The position numbers and the translations under genes are program-made. DNA of 61,789 bases from DAOUAM01 sp034433305 (lineage in GTDB: Bacteria; Chloroflexota; Dehalococcoidia; Lucifugimonadales; DAOUAM01). The notes under the pieces were generated by a model. That model saw nothing but the letters and a program-made list of their open reading frames with translations, searched no databases and was not told the DNA's origin. Location: the NCBI GenBank assembly GCA_034433305.1, contig DAOUAM010000072.1, forward strand, positions 1 through 61,789, read 5' to 3'. This document shows positions 1 through 8,453 of this stretch, in pieces; position 1 is the first letter of the stretch, and every line of letters starts with the position of its first letter.

Positions 1-120
1 GGCCTCAGGCCCGCACGACGCCATCGCCGGCGCGCTGGCCCCGGCGCGCTGGCAGGCAGCCAGCACCAGGGCAGACGCCAGCGCCCAGGTGGCGGCCAGC
101 AGCATGCGTGTCCGCGCCAT
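1..120 (-). CDS. Lipoprotein, N-terminal fragment cut by the window edge
   Basis: Only the first 40 codons are present; the gene runs off the left edge. It starts with ATG at 120, preceded by a GGAGGA ribosome site. The translation begins MARTRM, followed by a hydrophobic stretch and the lipobox L-A-A-C at about residues 22-25, a type II signal peptide. The mature protein should be tethered to the outer face of the membrane. The rest is too short for a function. It reads in the same direction as the lipoprotein upstream of it (259-1599), so the two may be co-transcribed. Confidence 0.7.
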   Translation of the reverse strand, partial: MARTRMLLAATWALASALVLAACQRAGASAPAMASCGPEA

Positions 121-258
121 GGCGTATTCCTCCGCTCTCGTTTCTCAGTCGCCTGGCTTCAGGCGGACGGTGAAGGCCCAGCGGCCCTCAAGCGCTCGTA
201 CCTCTCTATGACCAGGGCCAGGGTGCTGGCCCAGCCCCTGGAGGGCACAGGCCCTGGC

Positions 259-1599
259 CTACCGGCCAGGCGTGGGCGGTGGGGCGGGAGGCGCCATCGG
301 CCTGCCAGAGCTGTCCGTGCAGGTGGGAATGATGCCCCCACCTGGGTTCACACCCAGCACCACCAGCGTGGCCCCCGGCGCCAGGCCTTCGCCCTCCACC
401 ATCAGGCCAACATCCCGCCCGACGTTCTCTCGCAGCGCGGCCTCCACCCTGGTACACCTGGCCGTCAGCCGGTACTCCTTGTTATCCCTGGTGGTCAGCG
501 TCAAACCGTCTCGCGCCTCCAGGCGGCCTGTCAGGGAGATAAAGTTGACTGCCCAGCCGCTGGCCTGCTGGCCAGGCGGTGCGCCCGCTGCGATGGGATA
601 TGGCACTGGAGGGGCCACGACCACAGGGGCCGGCGTAGGCGTGGCCTGCAACGTGCCGCCCACGGGAAGCGAAGCCGCTATCTCGCGGAGCAGGTCAAGG
701 GTAACGGAGTCGGACTGGGAGTACAGGAAATGTGTCAAATAGGTGGAACCTGGCTTGCGTCGTTCGTTGGGGTAAGTTGCTTGCCAGGCCAGCCAGACAG
801 GCCCACCCTGGCCGTCCCTCTCCCAGCCCTCCACACCACCTACCCGGGTGCGTGCCGCGCCGGGGATGTTATCGGGCAGCCAGCCTCTGGCGTGGCCCAC
901 CTGGATGGTACCTCCCTCGCCGTTAGCATAGTCCAGGACAACCATCTGGCATGGGCACAAGGGCAGCGCCAGCGACTCCAGCAACGGGTGCGACAGGGCC
1001 AGGGTCACCCTGGCCAGCGAGTAGCCCTGGGGCAAGCGGGCAGGCTCGAAGACAGGGAACTCCGCCAGTTGCCGGGCGCGGGCCAGGGACACCTGCACCG
1101 GGTACCTGCCATAAGCAGCCGGATTGAGTCCCCTGGCGTCCTCCAGTCGGACAGGCTGGTTGCCTCGCATGGCGCTGATGGTCTCTCCCGTGCGGGCGTC
1201 CAGCACCTCCACGCCGTGGGTAAAAGGCGTAGGTGTGGCTGATGGCGGTGCGGCGATGCCAGCGGGTTCCCACCGGCCCTCCATGCTGACGACCCACACG
1301 GGTATGGTGCGGTCGTAGTAGGTCCGGCTGCTGGTGAAGCGGTCCTCGTACTCCTCCAGCGTCATGAGCCTTGCCCTGGGACTGCCGATGTCTCTGCCAG
1401 CGTTGACTTCAGGTATGGCCTGGGCTGCCCTTTTCAAGGCGATCTCAATAGCCTGCGTCTCGGTAAGGATGGGAAGCAGAGCGGCGTCCACCGGGTCCCT
1501 GCTATCGGACGACCTAGGCGCTGTGGCGGGGGGAACGACAGGTGTGCACGCCAGCAGTCCCAGCGTGGCTATCACCATGACCACCAGTGCGCGTGACAT
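259..1599 (-). CDS. Lipoprotein with DUF4367-like and OB-like regions, function unknown
   Basis: 446 residues. The N-terminus has a hydrophobic segment ending in the lipobox L-L-A-C (Cys about residue 18), so it is probably an exported lipoprotein. The middle (around residues 190-310) contains an LPQGYSL segment followed by beta-rich sequence, which resembles the DUF4367/RseB-like sorting-protein fold. After a Pro/Ala linker, the last ~100 residues look like a small OB-like module that repeats 'RLEARDG..LTTRDNKEYRL'. No catalytic motif is visible. It precedes another lipoprotein gene (1-120) on the same strand with a 138-nt gap. The domain assignments are impressions, not searches. Confidence 0.75.
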   Translation of the reverse strand: MSRALVVMVIATLGLLACTPVVPPATAPRSSDSRDPVDAALLPILTETQAIEIALKRAAQAIPEVNAGRDIGSPRARLMTLEEYEDRFTSSRTYYDRTIPVWVVSMEGRWEPAGIAAPPSATPTPFTHGVEVLDARTGETISAMRGNQPVRLEDARGLNPAAYGRYPVQVSLARARQLAEFPVFEPARLPQGYSLARVTLALSHPLLESLALPLCPCQMVVLDYANGEGGTIQVGHARGWLPDNIPGAARTRVGGVEGWERDGQGGPVWLAWQATYPNERRKPGSTYLTHFLYSQSDSVTLDLLREIAASLPVGGTLQATPTPAPVVVAPPVPYPIAAGAPPGQQASGWAVNFISLTGRLEARDGLTLTTRDNKEYRLTARCTRVEAALRENVGRDVGLMVEGEGLAPGATLVVLGVNPGGGIIPTCTDSSGRPMAPPAPPPTPGR

Positions 1600-1770
1600 A
1601 CAAGCTGCCTCCGGCGTTGGCCTTCAATATGAGTTAACGCAGGCGGACGCCGAATGGTTCCCCAGCGGCCTGGCCTGAATTGGGCCCGTGTGCAGACCAT
1701 CCTTACCACGCCATGCGGCTGATGGATGTAGCCTGTATGACAGTGCCGGCTGGGCAGAGGCCCGGAGTGC

Positions 1771-1846
1771 TGGCGCGCCCGAAGGGATTCGAACCCCCGA
1801 CCCTCGGTTCCGAAGACCGATGCTCTGTCCGCTGAGCTACGGGCGC
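1771..1846 (-). tRNA. tRNA-Arg (anticodon TCG)
   Basis: Read on the minus strand, a full cloverleaf folds. The acceptor GCGCCCG pairs with CGGGCGC. The D-arm carries GCTC...GAGC. The anticodon stem TCGGT/ACCGA holds the loop CTTCGGA, giving anticodon TCG (reads CGA). The T-arm holds TTCGAAT. The discriminator base is G (1774), and CCA is encoded (1771-1773). Confidence 0.95.
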
Positions 1847-2338
1847 GCGGCGCCTGTTACCATGACTCGCGCGTTGCGTGTCGTGCCAGGGGATGCCCGG
1901 GCACTTCGAGGTAGGTCTGTCCAAAGGGCCAGGTGTGCTGGCCAGACACGTCTATGGTAGCACGGTCTGTTCTGGCATGTACAGTGTAGCGGTGCACCCT
2001 GGAGCGCCATGCGTGGCCGTGCATGCCTGTCACGCAGCTTGCTTCCGGTGGTCCTGGTTACAGGGCCAGGGCTCACTTGTACTGGCTGTCCCACCCGCAC
2101 GTGACATCATGCCCGGAGACCAGAGCGACCAGCACAGCCCTGGGCCTGAGCCACACGGTGGCGAGGATGTACCCAGAGCGTCCCATAGTCGGATTGGCCC
2201 GGCCGCCCTCCAGCCTCGCCTGGTACTAAGGGGTGAGGTGCGCCTGGCCGTGGGGAGTACAAGGCGCTCCGGCAGCGGGGTATAATTGGGGGACTTCGTC
2301 TTCGGCGCAGGTAGCTTCCCTTCATATGCGAGGTGAGC
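1847..2338. other. Intergenic region, mostly featureless
   Basis: About 490 bases between tRNA-Arg and the nitronate monooxygenase-like gene. The only signal seen is a TATAAT box near the right end (2281-2286) that could serve the downstream gene. No credible ORF or hairpin was found; the short ORFs here overlap the tRNA or lack ribosome sites. Confidence 0.5.
2281..2286 (+). promoter_or_regulatory. Possible -10 box for the 2339 gene
   Basis: TATAAT lies 53 bases before the start codon. The expected -35 position (2258-2263) does not match TTGACA well, so only the -10 is supported. Confidence 0.4.
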
Positions 2339-3304
2339 ATGTTGCACACGCCACTCTGTGACCTCGTAGGCATCCAGGTCCCCATAGTCCAGGCCGGAAT
2401 GAGTGCCGCCACGTGCGCCGAGCTGGTGGCCGCGGTGTCCAACGCGGGCGCCCTGGGGAGCCTCGGCGCGGGACAGTGGCCCATCGAACATCTCAGAAGC
2501 CAGATGGCGCTGACACGGGAGCTTACATCCCGGCCCTTCGCCGTAAACTTCCTGGTGCCAGTGCTGGACCAGCAGGTGTTCAGGGCCGCACTCCAGGCGA
2601 GGCCGCGCGTCGTCTCCTTTGCGCTGGGCGACCCTGGAGACCTGGTCAGCATGGCCCACGACGCGGGGGCGCTGGTGATGCACCAGGTGACGACGGTGAG
2701 GCAGGCGGGCCAGGCGGCTGAGCGTGGCGTGGACATCATCATTGCCCAGGGCAGCGAGTCCGGCGGCTTCGGCGGGAGCGTGGCCATGGCCATCCTGGTG
2801 CCGCAGGTAGTGGACGCCGTCGGCCCCATACCAGTGGTGGCCGCTGGCGGCATAGCCGACGGACGTGGCCTGGCTGCCGCCCTTGTCCTGGGCGCCCAGG
2901 GTGTCAACATCGGCACCCGGTTCATCGCCTCCACCGAGTCCAATGCCCATGAGTCGTGGAAGCGGGCCATTCTGGCCGCCGAGTCGGAGGACGCGGTCAA
3001 GGTCGAGTTCATGGACGACGTGTTGCCTGCCACGCCAGGCGCGTACTACGCGGTGCCACGCGCCCTCCGGACAGCCTTCATTGACCAGTGGACCCAGGCC
3101 CCGGGCCAGGCCCGGCCGGACAGGCGGGCCTTACAGGGCCAGGTGATGTCGGCGCTCCAGCAGGGCCGGGTACACGAGCTGGTGCCCTTCGCGGGGCAGT
3201 CGGCCGGTGCGGTCCGCGAGGTCCTGCCGGCCGCCGAAATCGTGCGCAGGATGGCTTCCGAGGCCCAGGAGGTGCTGCAGCGGGCCGCGAGGCTATCGGC
3301 CTAG
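2339..3304 (+). CDS. Nitronate monooxygenase-like FMN-dependent oxygenase
   Basis: 321 residues, a TIM barrel of the 2-nitropropane dioxygenase/nitronate monooxygenase family, also related to FabK. Visible family features are the N-terminal PIVQAGM segment (15-21), the QGSESGG flavin loop (137-143), and the VVAAGGIADG phosphate-binding segment (166-175). The family oxidises alkyl nitronates with FMN. The usual catalytic His in the Q-G-x-E-x-G-G-H loop is Phe here (about residue 144), so the substrate or chemistry may differ. ATG 2339 is preferred over the in-frame GTG 2333 because it follows GAGGTG. The next gene is 87 bases downstream on the same strand and may be co-transcribed. Confidence 0.85.
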   Translation: MLHTPLCDLVGIQVPIVQAGMSAATCAELVAAVSNAGALGSLGAGQWPIEHLRSQMALTRELTSRPFAVNFLVPVLDQQVFRAALQARPRVVSFALGDPGDLVSMAHDAGALVMHQVTTVRQAGQAAERGVDIIIAQGSESGGFGGSVAMAILVPQVVDAVGPIPVVAAGGIADGRGLAAALVLGAQGVNIGTRFIASTESNAHESWKRAILAAESEDAVKVEFMDDVLPATPGAYYAVPRALRTAFIDQWTQAPGQARPDRRALQGQVMSALQQGRVHELVPFAGQSAGAVREVLPAAEIVRRMASEAQEVLQRAARLSA

Positions 3305-3391
3305 GCGCGTCCCAGGTTGAGGCCGCGGCAGGCCTGATGGCAGGTCGTGGATAGATGTTGGTAAGACAACCAGCACGCCAGGAGGTGTAGC

Positions 3392-4804
3392 ATGCTCGAC
3401 CTGTTGGTTCGCGGCGGACAGGTGGTGACGCCTTGGGGAGTCGGCAACTGGGATGTTGCCATTCAGGGCGAGAAGATCGTCGCCGTGGCCGAGCCAGGGG
3501 CCGTGATGGCGGAGGCAGCCAGGGTCATTGATGCCTCGGGCAAGATTGTGGTGCCCGGCGGCATCGAGCCACACGCCCATATCGGCGGGCCACGCCAGCC
3601 GGAGCGCTCCGGCGCTCTGCCGGTGTCCCGCGCCGCCATCTACGGCGGGACTACGACAGTCCTGGACTTCGCCACTCAGGTGCCAGGCCACGACCTTCAT
3701 CACGCCCTGGACGAGGCCGCCCAGCGCTGGCGGGGCAACGCCTACACCGACTACTCGTACCACCCCATCTTCACCCGGGGCGCGGGCCTGGACGCCATCA
3801 ATCAGATCGGGGAGCTGGTGGAGGCCGGGTTCCCCAGCTTCAAGGTGTTCACTACCAGCATCCGGCCCCCCGAGGTACTTCCCCAGGACAACCGGACGGA
3901 CTTTGGCAGGCTGGCCGAGATCATGGAGCGAGTCTCCCGCCACGGCGCCATGCTCATGGTCCACGCCGAGGACGATGACATGGTACAGTACAACTACGCC
4001 ATGGCCAGGGACAGGGGCCAGTGGGAGTGGTGGAACATGCACCTGGTCCATACCAACCTGTCCGAGGACATATCGTTCCGGCGGGTGGTGCGTCTCGCCA
4101 GGCACAAGGGCGCGGCCATTTACTTCGTCCACGTCAGCGCCAGGGAAGGTGTGGAGGCCGTTGGGGAAGCCAGGGCCAGTGGACTGCCTGTCTATGGCGA
4201 GACGCTCCACAACTACGCCTGCTTCAGCGCCGACAACTACCGCGAGCCTGACGGCATGAAGTACCACACCTACCCGTCCCTCAAGTCCGAGGAGGACCGC
4301 CAGGCACTGTGGGCGGGCCTCCTGGACGGCAGGCTTTCTACCATCGCCACTGACCTGGTGTCCACTACCTGGGAGGTCAAGATTAAGTACAGGACCGTGG
4401 CCGACGTGACGGGCGGCCACAATGGCATCGAGACCCGCATGGGCATCGCTTACACCGAGGGCGTGGTCAAGCGGGGCATGTCACTCCAGCGCTTTGTGGA
4501 CATAACCTCCACCAACGCGGCCAGGATATTCGGGCTGTACCCCAGGAAGGGCGTGATCGCCGTCGGCAGCGATGCTGACATCGCCATCATAGACCCCTCC
4601 ATCCGCAAGCGGCTGACGCTGGACGACCTGCACCTGGAGGACTACAGCATCTGGGAGGGCTGGGAGGTACACGGCTGGCCGGTCACCACCATCCTGCGTG
4701 GCAAGACCATGGTGGAGGAAGGCAAGCTGCTGGCGTCGGCAGGCTCCGGGCAACTGGTGTCGCGCAAGGTCCAGGGTGAGGTGGTGGCGCGGCCAGTTTG
4801 CTAG
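3392..4804 (+). CDS. Dihydropyrimidinase / D-hydantoinase family amidohydrolase
   Basis: 470 residues, full length for cyclic amidases that open dihydropyrimidine, hydantoin or allantoin rings. All binuclear-metal ligands can be placed: H61 and H63 (HAHIGG), the carbamylated Lys K151 (SFKVF), H191 (VHAED), H247 (FVHVS) and D321 (ATD). The ribosome site AGGAGGTG lies just before ATG 3392. It follows the nitronate monooxygenase-like gene in the same direction, which suggests a small nitrogen-compound catabolic unit. The exact substrate cannot be told from sequence. Confidence 0.88.
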   Translation: MLDLLVRGGQVVTPWGVGNWDVAIQGEKIVAVAEPGAVMAEAARVIDASGKIVVPGGIEPHAHIGGPRQPERSGALPVSRAAIYGGTTTVLDFATQVPGHDLHHALDEAAQRWRGNAYTDYSYHPIFTRGAGLDAINQIGELVEAGFPSFKVFTTSIRPPEVLPQDNRTDFGRLAEIMERVSRHGAMLMVHAEDDDMVQYNYAMARDRGQWEWWNMHLVHTNLSEDISFRRVVRLARHKGAAIYFVHVSAREGVEAVGEARASGLPVYGETLHNYACFSADNYREPDGMKYHTYPSLKSEEDRQALWAGLLDGRLSTIATDLVSTTWEVKIKYRTVADVTGGHNGIETRMGIAYTEGVVKRGMSLQRFVDITSTNAARIFGLYPRKGVIAVGSDADIAIIDPSIRKRLTLDDLHLEDYSIWEGWEVHGWPVTTILRGKTMVEEGKLLASAGSGQLVSRKVQGEVVARPVC

Positions 4805-4920
4805 AATGCCAGCCCTGTCTGGGGACGCGACAAGGTGGCGGGACATGGCGGGGGCAGTCGCGTGCCGCCCCTGGTAGCACGCGCTACCAGCCTCTCGCTA
4901 CGCGCTGGAGGGAGGCGCCA

Positions 4921-5069
4921 CAAAAACTTACCCCGAGTGACCTTTCAGTGTACCTCACCAGCCTACGGTGCCCTATGCGCCTTTCGGGTACGGGCCTTTC
5001 GGCCTTTCCCCTACTGACCGTTCGGTATCCTTCAGTCCGGTGAGTTTACTTTACTGAATCACTCGGGGC
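4921..5069 (-). ncRNA. Unidentified structured RNA (~140 nt) with its own promoter
   Basis: On the minus strand a transcript starting near 5069 folds into a closed multi-branch structure. P1 is a perfect 10-bp helix closing the whole element (5059-5068 with 4931-4940). P2 is 6 bp (5053-5058 with 4944-4949). P3 is 6 bp (5039-5044 with 4954-4959). P4 is a 5-bp hairpin stem (5032-5036 with 5013-5017). P5 is GGCC-GAAA-GGCC (5004-4993). A second GAAA loop is nearby. GNRA loops form only on this strand. A T-rich run (taagttttt) follows P1 and may end transcription. A consensus sigma70 promoter sits directly upstream. It does not look like tRNA, 5S, SRP RNA, tmRNA or RNase P; a 6S-like role is possible but not shown. 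Confidence 0.7.
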
Positions 5070-5075
5070 ACTTTC

Positions 5076-5103
5076 ATCATAGCATAGCGTCGTTATATGT
5101 CAA
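5076..5103 (-). promoter_or_regulatory. Consensus sigma70 promoter of the structured RNA
   Basis: The minus strand reads TTGACA (5103-5098), a 16-nt spacer, then TATGAT (5081-5076). Seven bases later comes the first base of the P1 helix. This fit places the RNA's 5' end at about 5069. Confidence 0.8.
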
Positions 5104-5214
5104 GCACGAGACGAAAATATAATACCATCAGACCAGGCGTGTACCTGATGCGTTAGTCCATTTGTGCAAGGGCCTGGCGCGGAGCATCCCCCTGCTGGCC
5201 GGCCAGGCCCAGCC

Positions 5215-5406
5215 CTAACGCTTCGGCGGTATGGCGATCCACAGGAGCAGGTAGGGTAGCAGCCCTGGCAGCCCACCGGGCAGCAGGAGTATCAGGAAAA
5301 TAATCCTGAAGAGCCAGGGGTTCACGCCAAAAAACTCGCCAAGCCCACCGCACACGCCCGCGATGATGCCGTTCTGCCGTCGCAGCTTGTTGGTCTCTGC
5401 CGTCAT
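5215..5406 (-). CDS. PspC-domain membrane protein
   Basis: 63 residues from ATG 5406, almost exactly one PspC domain. The hallmark IIAGVCGGLGEFFGVNP is followed by a hydrophobic helix (IIFLILLLPGG...) and ends in a typical W-I-x-I-P. PspC proteins are small membrane proteins linked to envelope stress. An in-frame ATG at 5487 has a better ribosome site (GGGGAGAAGTGGAG) and would add 27 hydrophobic, Arg/Leu-rich residues, so the true start is uncertain. It lies upstream of the structured RNA on the same strand, but that RNA has its own promoter. Confidence 0.8.
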   Translation of the reverse strand: MTAETNKLRRQNGIIAGVCGGLGEFFGVNPWLFRIIFLILLLPGGLPGLLPYLLLWIAIPPKR

Positions 5407-5647
5407 GCTTATCACCCTGTACCCTGTCAGCGCTAGCAACCTCAAGGGCCATCGCCTCACCAGTAGAAGCAGCAGCAACCGTATCATGGCTCCACTTCTC
5501 CCCTCCCCTCTCGGTCCGCCTTGCAGTCGCTCTACACTTACCATTGTAGCGCCATGGACAGGGGATGTGCAGGCAAGGCAGGTGGATGGACTCCCGCCTC
5601 GACCAGTGCTACATTAGGGAGCCATCAAGGGCCCAAGGAGCAAGCGC

Positions 5648-6730
5648 ATGAAAGCGGCAGTCCTGTACGAACCCAAGACACCCCTGCGTATTGAGGAGCT
5701 GGACCTGAAGGACCCCGGCCCTGGCGAAGTGCTGGTGAAGCTGATGGCCAGCGGCGTGTGCCATTCCGACTGGCACGTGGTCAAGGGCGAGTGGGGCCAC
5801 GTCCCGCTGCCATCTGTGCTGGGCCACGAGGGCGCGGGCATAGTCGAGGCCGTGGGCGCTGGTGTCACCGGCGTCCGGCCCGGCGACCACGTGGTGCTTT
5901 CCTGGAAGACAAGCTGCGGCCTGTGCGAGATGTGCCAGAAGGGCTGGCCCAACCTGTGCGACCGCTCGCCGGCCGTGGCATCGAAGCCCACCCTCCGTGG
6001 CAGAGGCACCGCCATCAACCAGATGGCCGGCCTGGGGACATTCGGGAGCCATACGGTGGTGCCCGAGGTGGCCGCTGTGCCCATAGACAGGGACATACCC
6101 TTCGCCCAGGCGGCGCTGGTGGGCTGCGGCGTGACCACGGGCGTGGGCGCGGCCATCAACACCGCCGGAGTCCAGCCGGGCACCACCTGCGCCGTCTTTG
6201 GCTGCGGCGGCGTGGGCCTGAACTGCATCCAGGGCTGCGCCATCGCCGGCGCCACCACCATCATCGCCGTGGACCTGCTGGACAACAAGCTGGAGCTGGC
6301 GCGCCAGTTCGGGGCCACCCATACCGTCAACGCTTCCAGGGAAGACCCGGTGGAGCGCATCAAGCAGCTTACCGAAGGCAAGGGCGCTCACTACGCCTTC
6401 GAGGCCATTGGCCTGGTGGAGAAGCCCTTCGTGCAGAGCATCCTGTGTACCCGCAAGCGCGGCGTCACAGTCTGGGTAGGCCACGCGCCGCTGAACACGC
6501 CGGTCACCATAGACGCCCGGGCGCTGATGCCCGAGAAGACGGTGATAGCCTCCATGTACGGCAGCGCTCGGCCCCACATCGAGTTCCCCAGGCTACTGGC
6601 GCTGTACAAGGCCGGCAAGCTCAAGCTGGACGAGCTTATAACCCGGCGCTTTCCCGTGGAGGATGCCAACAGGGCCTTCGAGGCCCTGGGCCGCGGCGAG
6701 GTCGCCCGCAGCGTGCTGCTGTTCGAGTAG
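5648..6730 (+). CDS. Zinc-dependent alcohol dehydrogenase (class III/NDMA-type MDR)
   Basis: 360 residues. The catalytic-zinc ligands are C38, H60 and a Cys in LVGCG (about 160). The structural-zinc lobe is complete: C90, C93, C96 and C104. The cofactor fold shows GCGGVG with an acidic residue after beta-2 (AVDL), so NAD is expected. It oxidises a primary alcohol or glutathione/mycothiol-type adduct in the cytosol; the substrate is not determined. ATG 5648 follows AAGGAG. It stands alone between a convergent-facing PspC gene and the VTT gene. Confidence 0.88.
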   Translation: MKAAVLYEPKTPLRIEELDLKDPGPGEVLVKLMASGVCHSDWHVVKGEWGHVPLPSVLGHEGAGIVEAVGAGVTGVRPGDHVVLSWKTSCGLCEMCQKGWPNLCDRSPAVASKPTLRGRGTAINQMAGLGTFGSHTVVPEVAAVPIDRDIPFAQAALVGCGVTTGVGAAINTAGVQPGTTCAVFGCGGVGLNCIQGCAIAGATTIIAVDLLDNKLELARQFGATHTVNASREDPVERIKQLTEGKGAHYAFEAIGLVEKPFVQSILCTRKRGVTVWVGHAPLNTPVTIDARALMPEKTVIASMYGSARPHIEFPRLLALYKAGKLKLDELITRRFPVEDANRAFEALGRGEVARSVLLFE

Positions 6731-6832
6731 CGTGGCCGGTGTCCCGGTCACACCAGGGACTTTCCCTTACCTGTCGGTGGCAGGCTGTCGCGCTTGTCGG
6801 ACTGCACAGGCCGCCGTGCGCTGGTAAGCGCC

Positions 6833-6861
6833 TTGCGAAAGGCCAGGCACGGACGTATTGT
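6833..6861 (+). promoter_or_regulatory. Sigma70 promoter of the VTT gene
   Basis: TTGCGA (6833-6838), a 17-nt spacer, TATTGT (6856-6861). It leaves a leader of about 125 nt before the start codon. Confidence 0.5.
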
Positions 6862-6994
6862 GCCCCAGCAGGCCCCTGGCGAGACGAACAGGCCTACTGG
6901 TCCCCTGCCGAATACCATGGAACAAAACCCCCCTTTGCGCCGTCTGGAAAATTAGAAGAAGTGGTTGAAAGCGCGGAAACGAGGGGGAGCAGCC

Positions 6995-7627
6995 ATGGTG
7001 CAGGCAGTTGTGGAGCAGACGTTATCAGTCCGTCAGGGCCAGGCGCCTTCGATGTCAAGGAGCTACCTGGCTGGTGCTGCCGCGGTCCTCAGGTCCTCGG
7101 CCACCTGGACATCCCTGGCGATAGCGGGCCTGTCCTTTGTCCTGGTCTCATCGCTGGTCTATTTCAGGGAGCAGATGGCCCAGCTTGGTAGCTGGGGCTA
7201 CGTGGGTGTGTTCTTCGCGGAGTTGGTAAACAGCGCGGTCATCCTGCTGCCCACGCCAGGCCCGGCCTACACCCTGGCGGCGTCGGTGACGCTCAACCCT
7301 CTGCTGGTGGGAGTGGTCGGCGGGCTGGCATCTGGCATGGGCGAGCTGGTGGGCTATACCGTTGGCACCAGGGGCAGGCGGGCCATGGGTACGGGGAGGC
7401 TGGTCGAGCGCTTCAAGGCGATGGCCATGCGCTGGGGTGGCAAGGCCCTCTTCGCCTTCGCGCTGCTGCCCCTGCCCTTCGACGTGGCGGGCCTGTGGGC
7501 TGGCGCCGTGCGCTACCCCCTGTGGAGATTCTTGCTGTACGTCACGGCTGGCAAGGTGCTGAAGGTCACGGCCATCGCCTTCATGGGCTACTACGGGCTG
7601 TCCTGGCTGCTGCGCCCTCTGGCCTAG
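6995..7627 (+). CDS. VTT-domain (DedA/YqaA-like) membrane protein
   Basis: 210 residues from ATG 6995, which follows GAGGGGGAGCAGCC; an in-frame TTG at 6965 is less likely. It has several membrane segments, and the middle carries the SNARE-associated/VTT pattern: LLPTPGPAYTLAAS, then GGLASGMGELVGYTVG, an amphipathic linker, and FALLPLPFDVAGLWAG near the end. Such proteins are thought to move lipids or couple ion gradients in the inner membrane. A strong hairpin directly follows the stop codon. Confidence 0.78.
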   Translation: MVQAVVEQTLSVRQGQAPSMSRSYLAGAAAVLRSSATWTSLAIAGLSFVLVSSLVYFREQMAQLGSWGYVGVFFAELVNSAVILLPTPGPAYTLAASVTLNPLLVGVVGGLASGMGELVGYTVGTRGRRAMGTGRLVERFKAMAMRWGGKALFAFALLPLPFDVAGLWAGAVRYPLWRFLLYVTAGKVLKVTAIAFMGYYGLSWLLRPLA

Positions 7628-7644
7628 AGGCCGACGCGAAAACA

Positions 7645-7683
7645 CAGGGCCTGGCCGGTGTGTCAACAGCCGGCCAGGCCCTG
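7645..7683. terminator. Bidirectional hairpin terminator
   Basis: A perfect 14-bp stem (7645-7658 with 7670-7683) and an 11-nt loop sit between two converging genes. Pyrimidine-rich sequence follows on the plus strand. Confidence 0.6.
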
Positions 7684-7701
7684 CTTTCCTGGACAGACTG
7701 C

Positions 7702-8337
7702 TCAGGCCAGGATCACCCTGACAATCTGGCGCTCCAGTTCGATGCCCACCTGGCTTACCAGGTCGAGGCGGTTGGCCCTGCCGCTGGTCACCATGTAGGC
7801 GACGCCCAGGATGCGGCCCACGCGGAAGTCCACCACGGTACTGGACAGCAGCCCGCCGGGGCCTTGCTGCACCGCCAGGATGCCTACAGCCTCGTCGTGG
7901 AACCCGGCCACCTCCAGGCGCTCGGCCGCTACTAGCTGCTGGCCGTTGCCCATGGGCTTGCCCACGTTCTCCTCGAACTGCTTGACAAAGACCTCTGACA
8001 TCCACTGGGATACGGCAGCGTGGTCGTGGAACAGGTGGGCCACTGTCGCCACCACGAGGCTGGTGCCTTCGGGCAGGGGCTGCTGGCCTGCCTGGCTGGA
8101 TGCAAACTCCCTCACATAGCCTGTGATGCGGCCCATACGCTCGAATTCCGAGGCGGTGCTGCCAGGGAACCCGTGCTCGGCCAGCATCTCGTTGTCCAGC
8201 ACTCGCTCCCGGAGGACCTGGAACTCCCGGAACTCCTCTGGAAGCTGGTGCTTCTGGAGCACCATTGCCTGAAGGTCTTTCTCAGAAACCCTGTATGTGG
8301 CAGCGATGACTGCTCCAGCCAAGAGCAACCCTCCCAA
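7702..8337 (-). CDS. Hypothetical protein with N-terminal hydrophobic segment
   Basis: Up to 211 residues; not recognised. The frame is open to a stop at 8359 with no ATG, so the start is TTG: either 8337, which keeps a full hydrophobic helix GGLLLAGAVIAATY, or 8322, which follows GGGAGGG at good distance. The rest is soluble, mixed alpha/beta, with acidic and basic stretches and a conserved-looking H-D-H (about 105-107) in LFHDHAAVSQW. A TATAAT box on this strand (8358-8363) fits a short leader. Probably membrane-anchored with a cytoplasmic or outer-face domain; no function is proposed. Confidence 0.65.
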   Translation of the reverse strand: MGGLLLAGAVIAATYRVSEKDLQAMVLQKHQLPEEFREFQVLRERVLDNEMLAEHGFPGSTASEFERMGRITGYVREFASSQAGQQPLPEGTSLVVATVAHLFHDHAAVSQWMSEVFVKQFEENVGKPMGNGQQLVAAERLEVAGFHDEAVGILAVQQGPGGLLSSTVVDFRVGRILGVAYMVTSGRANRLDLVSQVGIELERQIVRVILA

Positions 8338-8357
8338 AGTCAGTGGTGGATACTTCG

Positions 8358-8363
8358 ATTATA
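8358..8363 (-). promoter_or_regulatory. -10 box for the hypothetical gene at 7702
   Basis: TATAAT on the minus strand, about 20-35 bases before the candidate TTG starts. No good -35 was seen. It lies back-to-back with the divergent promoter at 8400. Confidence 0.45.
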
Positions 8364-8399
8364 AAGCATACACAGGCAGTCGGCGCCAGAAGCTCGACA

Positions 8400-8428
8400 T
8401 TGACAAAGGCCAGCGGCGTGGATATACT
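8400..8428 (+). promoter_or_regulatory. Consensus sigma70 promoter of the hydroxyacid dehydrogenase gene
   Basis: TTGACA (8400-8405), a 17-nt spacer, TATACT (8423-8428). Transcription from about 8435 excludes the far-upstream ATG at 8343 and supports ATG 8454. Confidence 0.8.
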
Positions 8429-8453
8429 GCCCTGCACAGGAGCGCCGGCGTCC

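Noticed and set aside
4931..5068. Structured RNA as 5S rRNA, SRP RNA or a riboswitch
   Set aside because: It lacks the SRP GGAA/asymmetric-loop motif and 5S loop signatures, and the strand runs into the 3' end of the hydantoinase gene, so there is no downstream gene to control.
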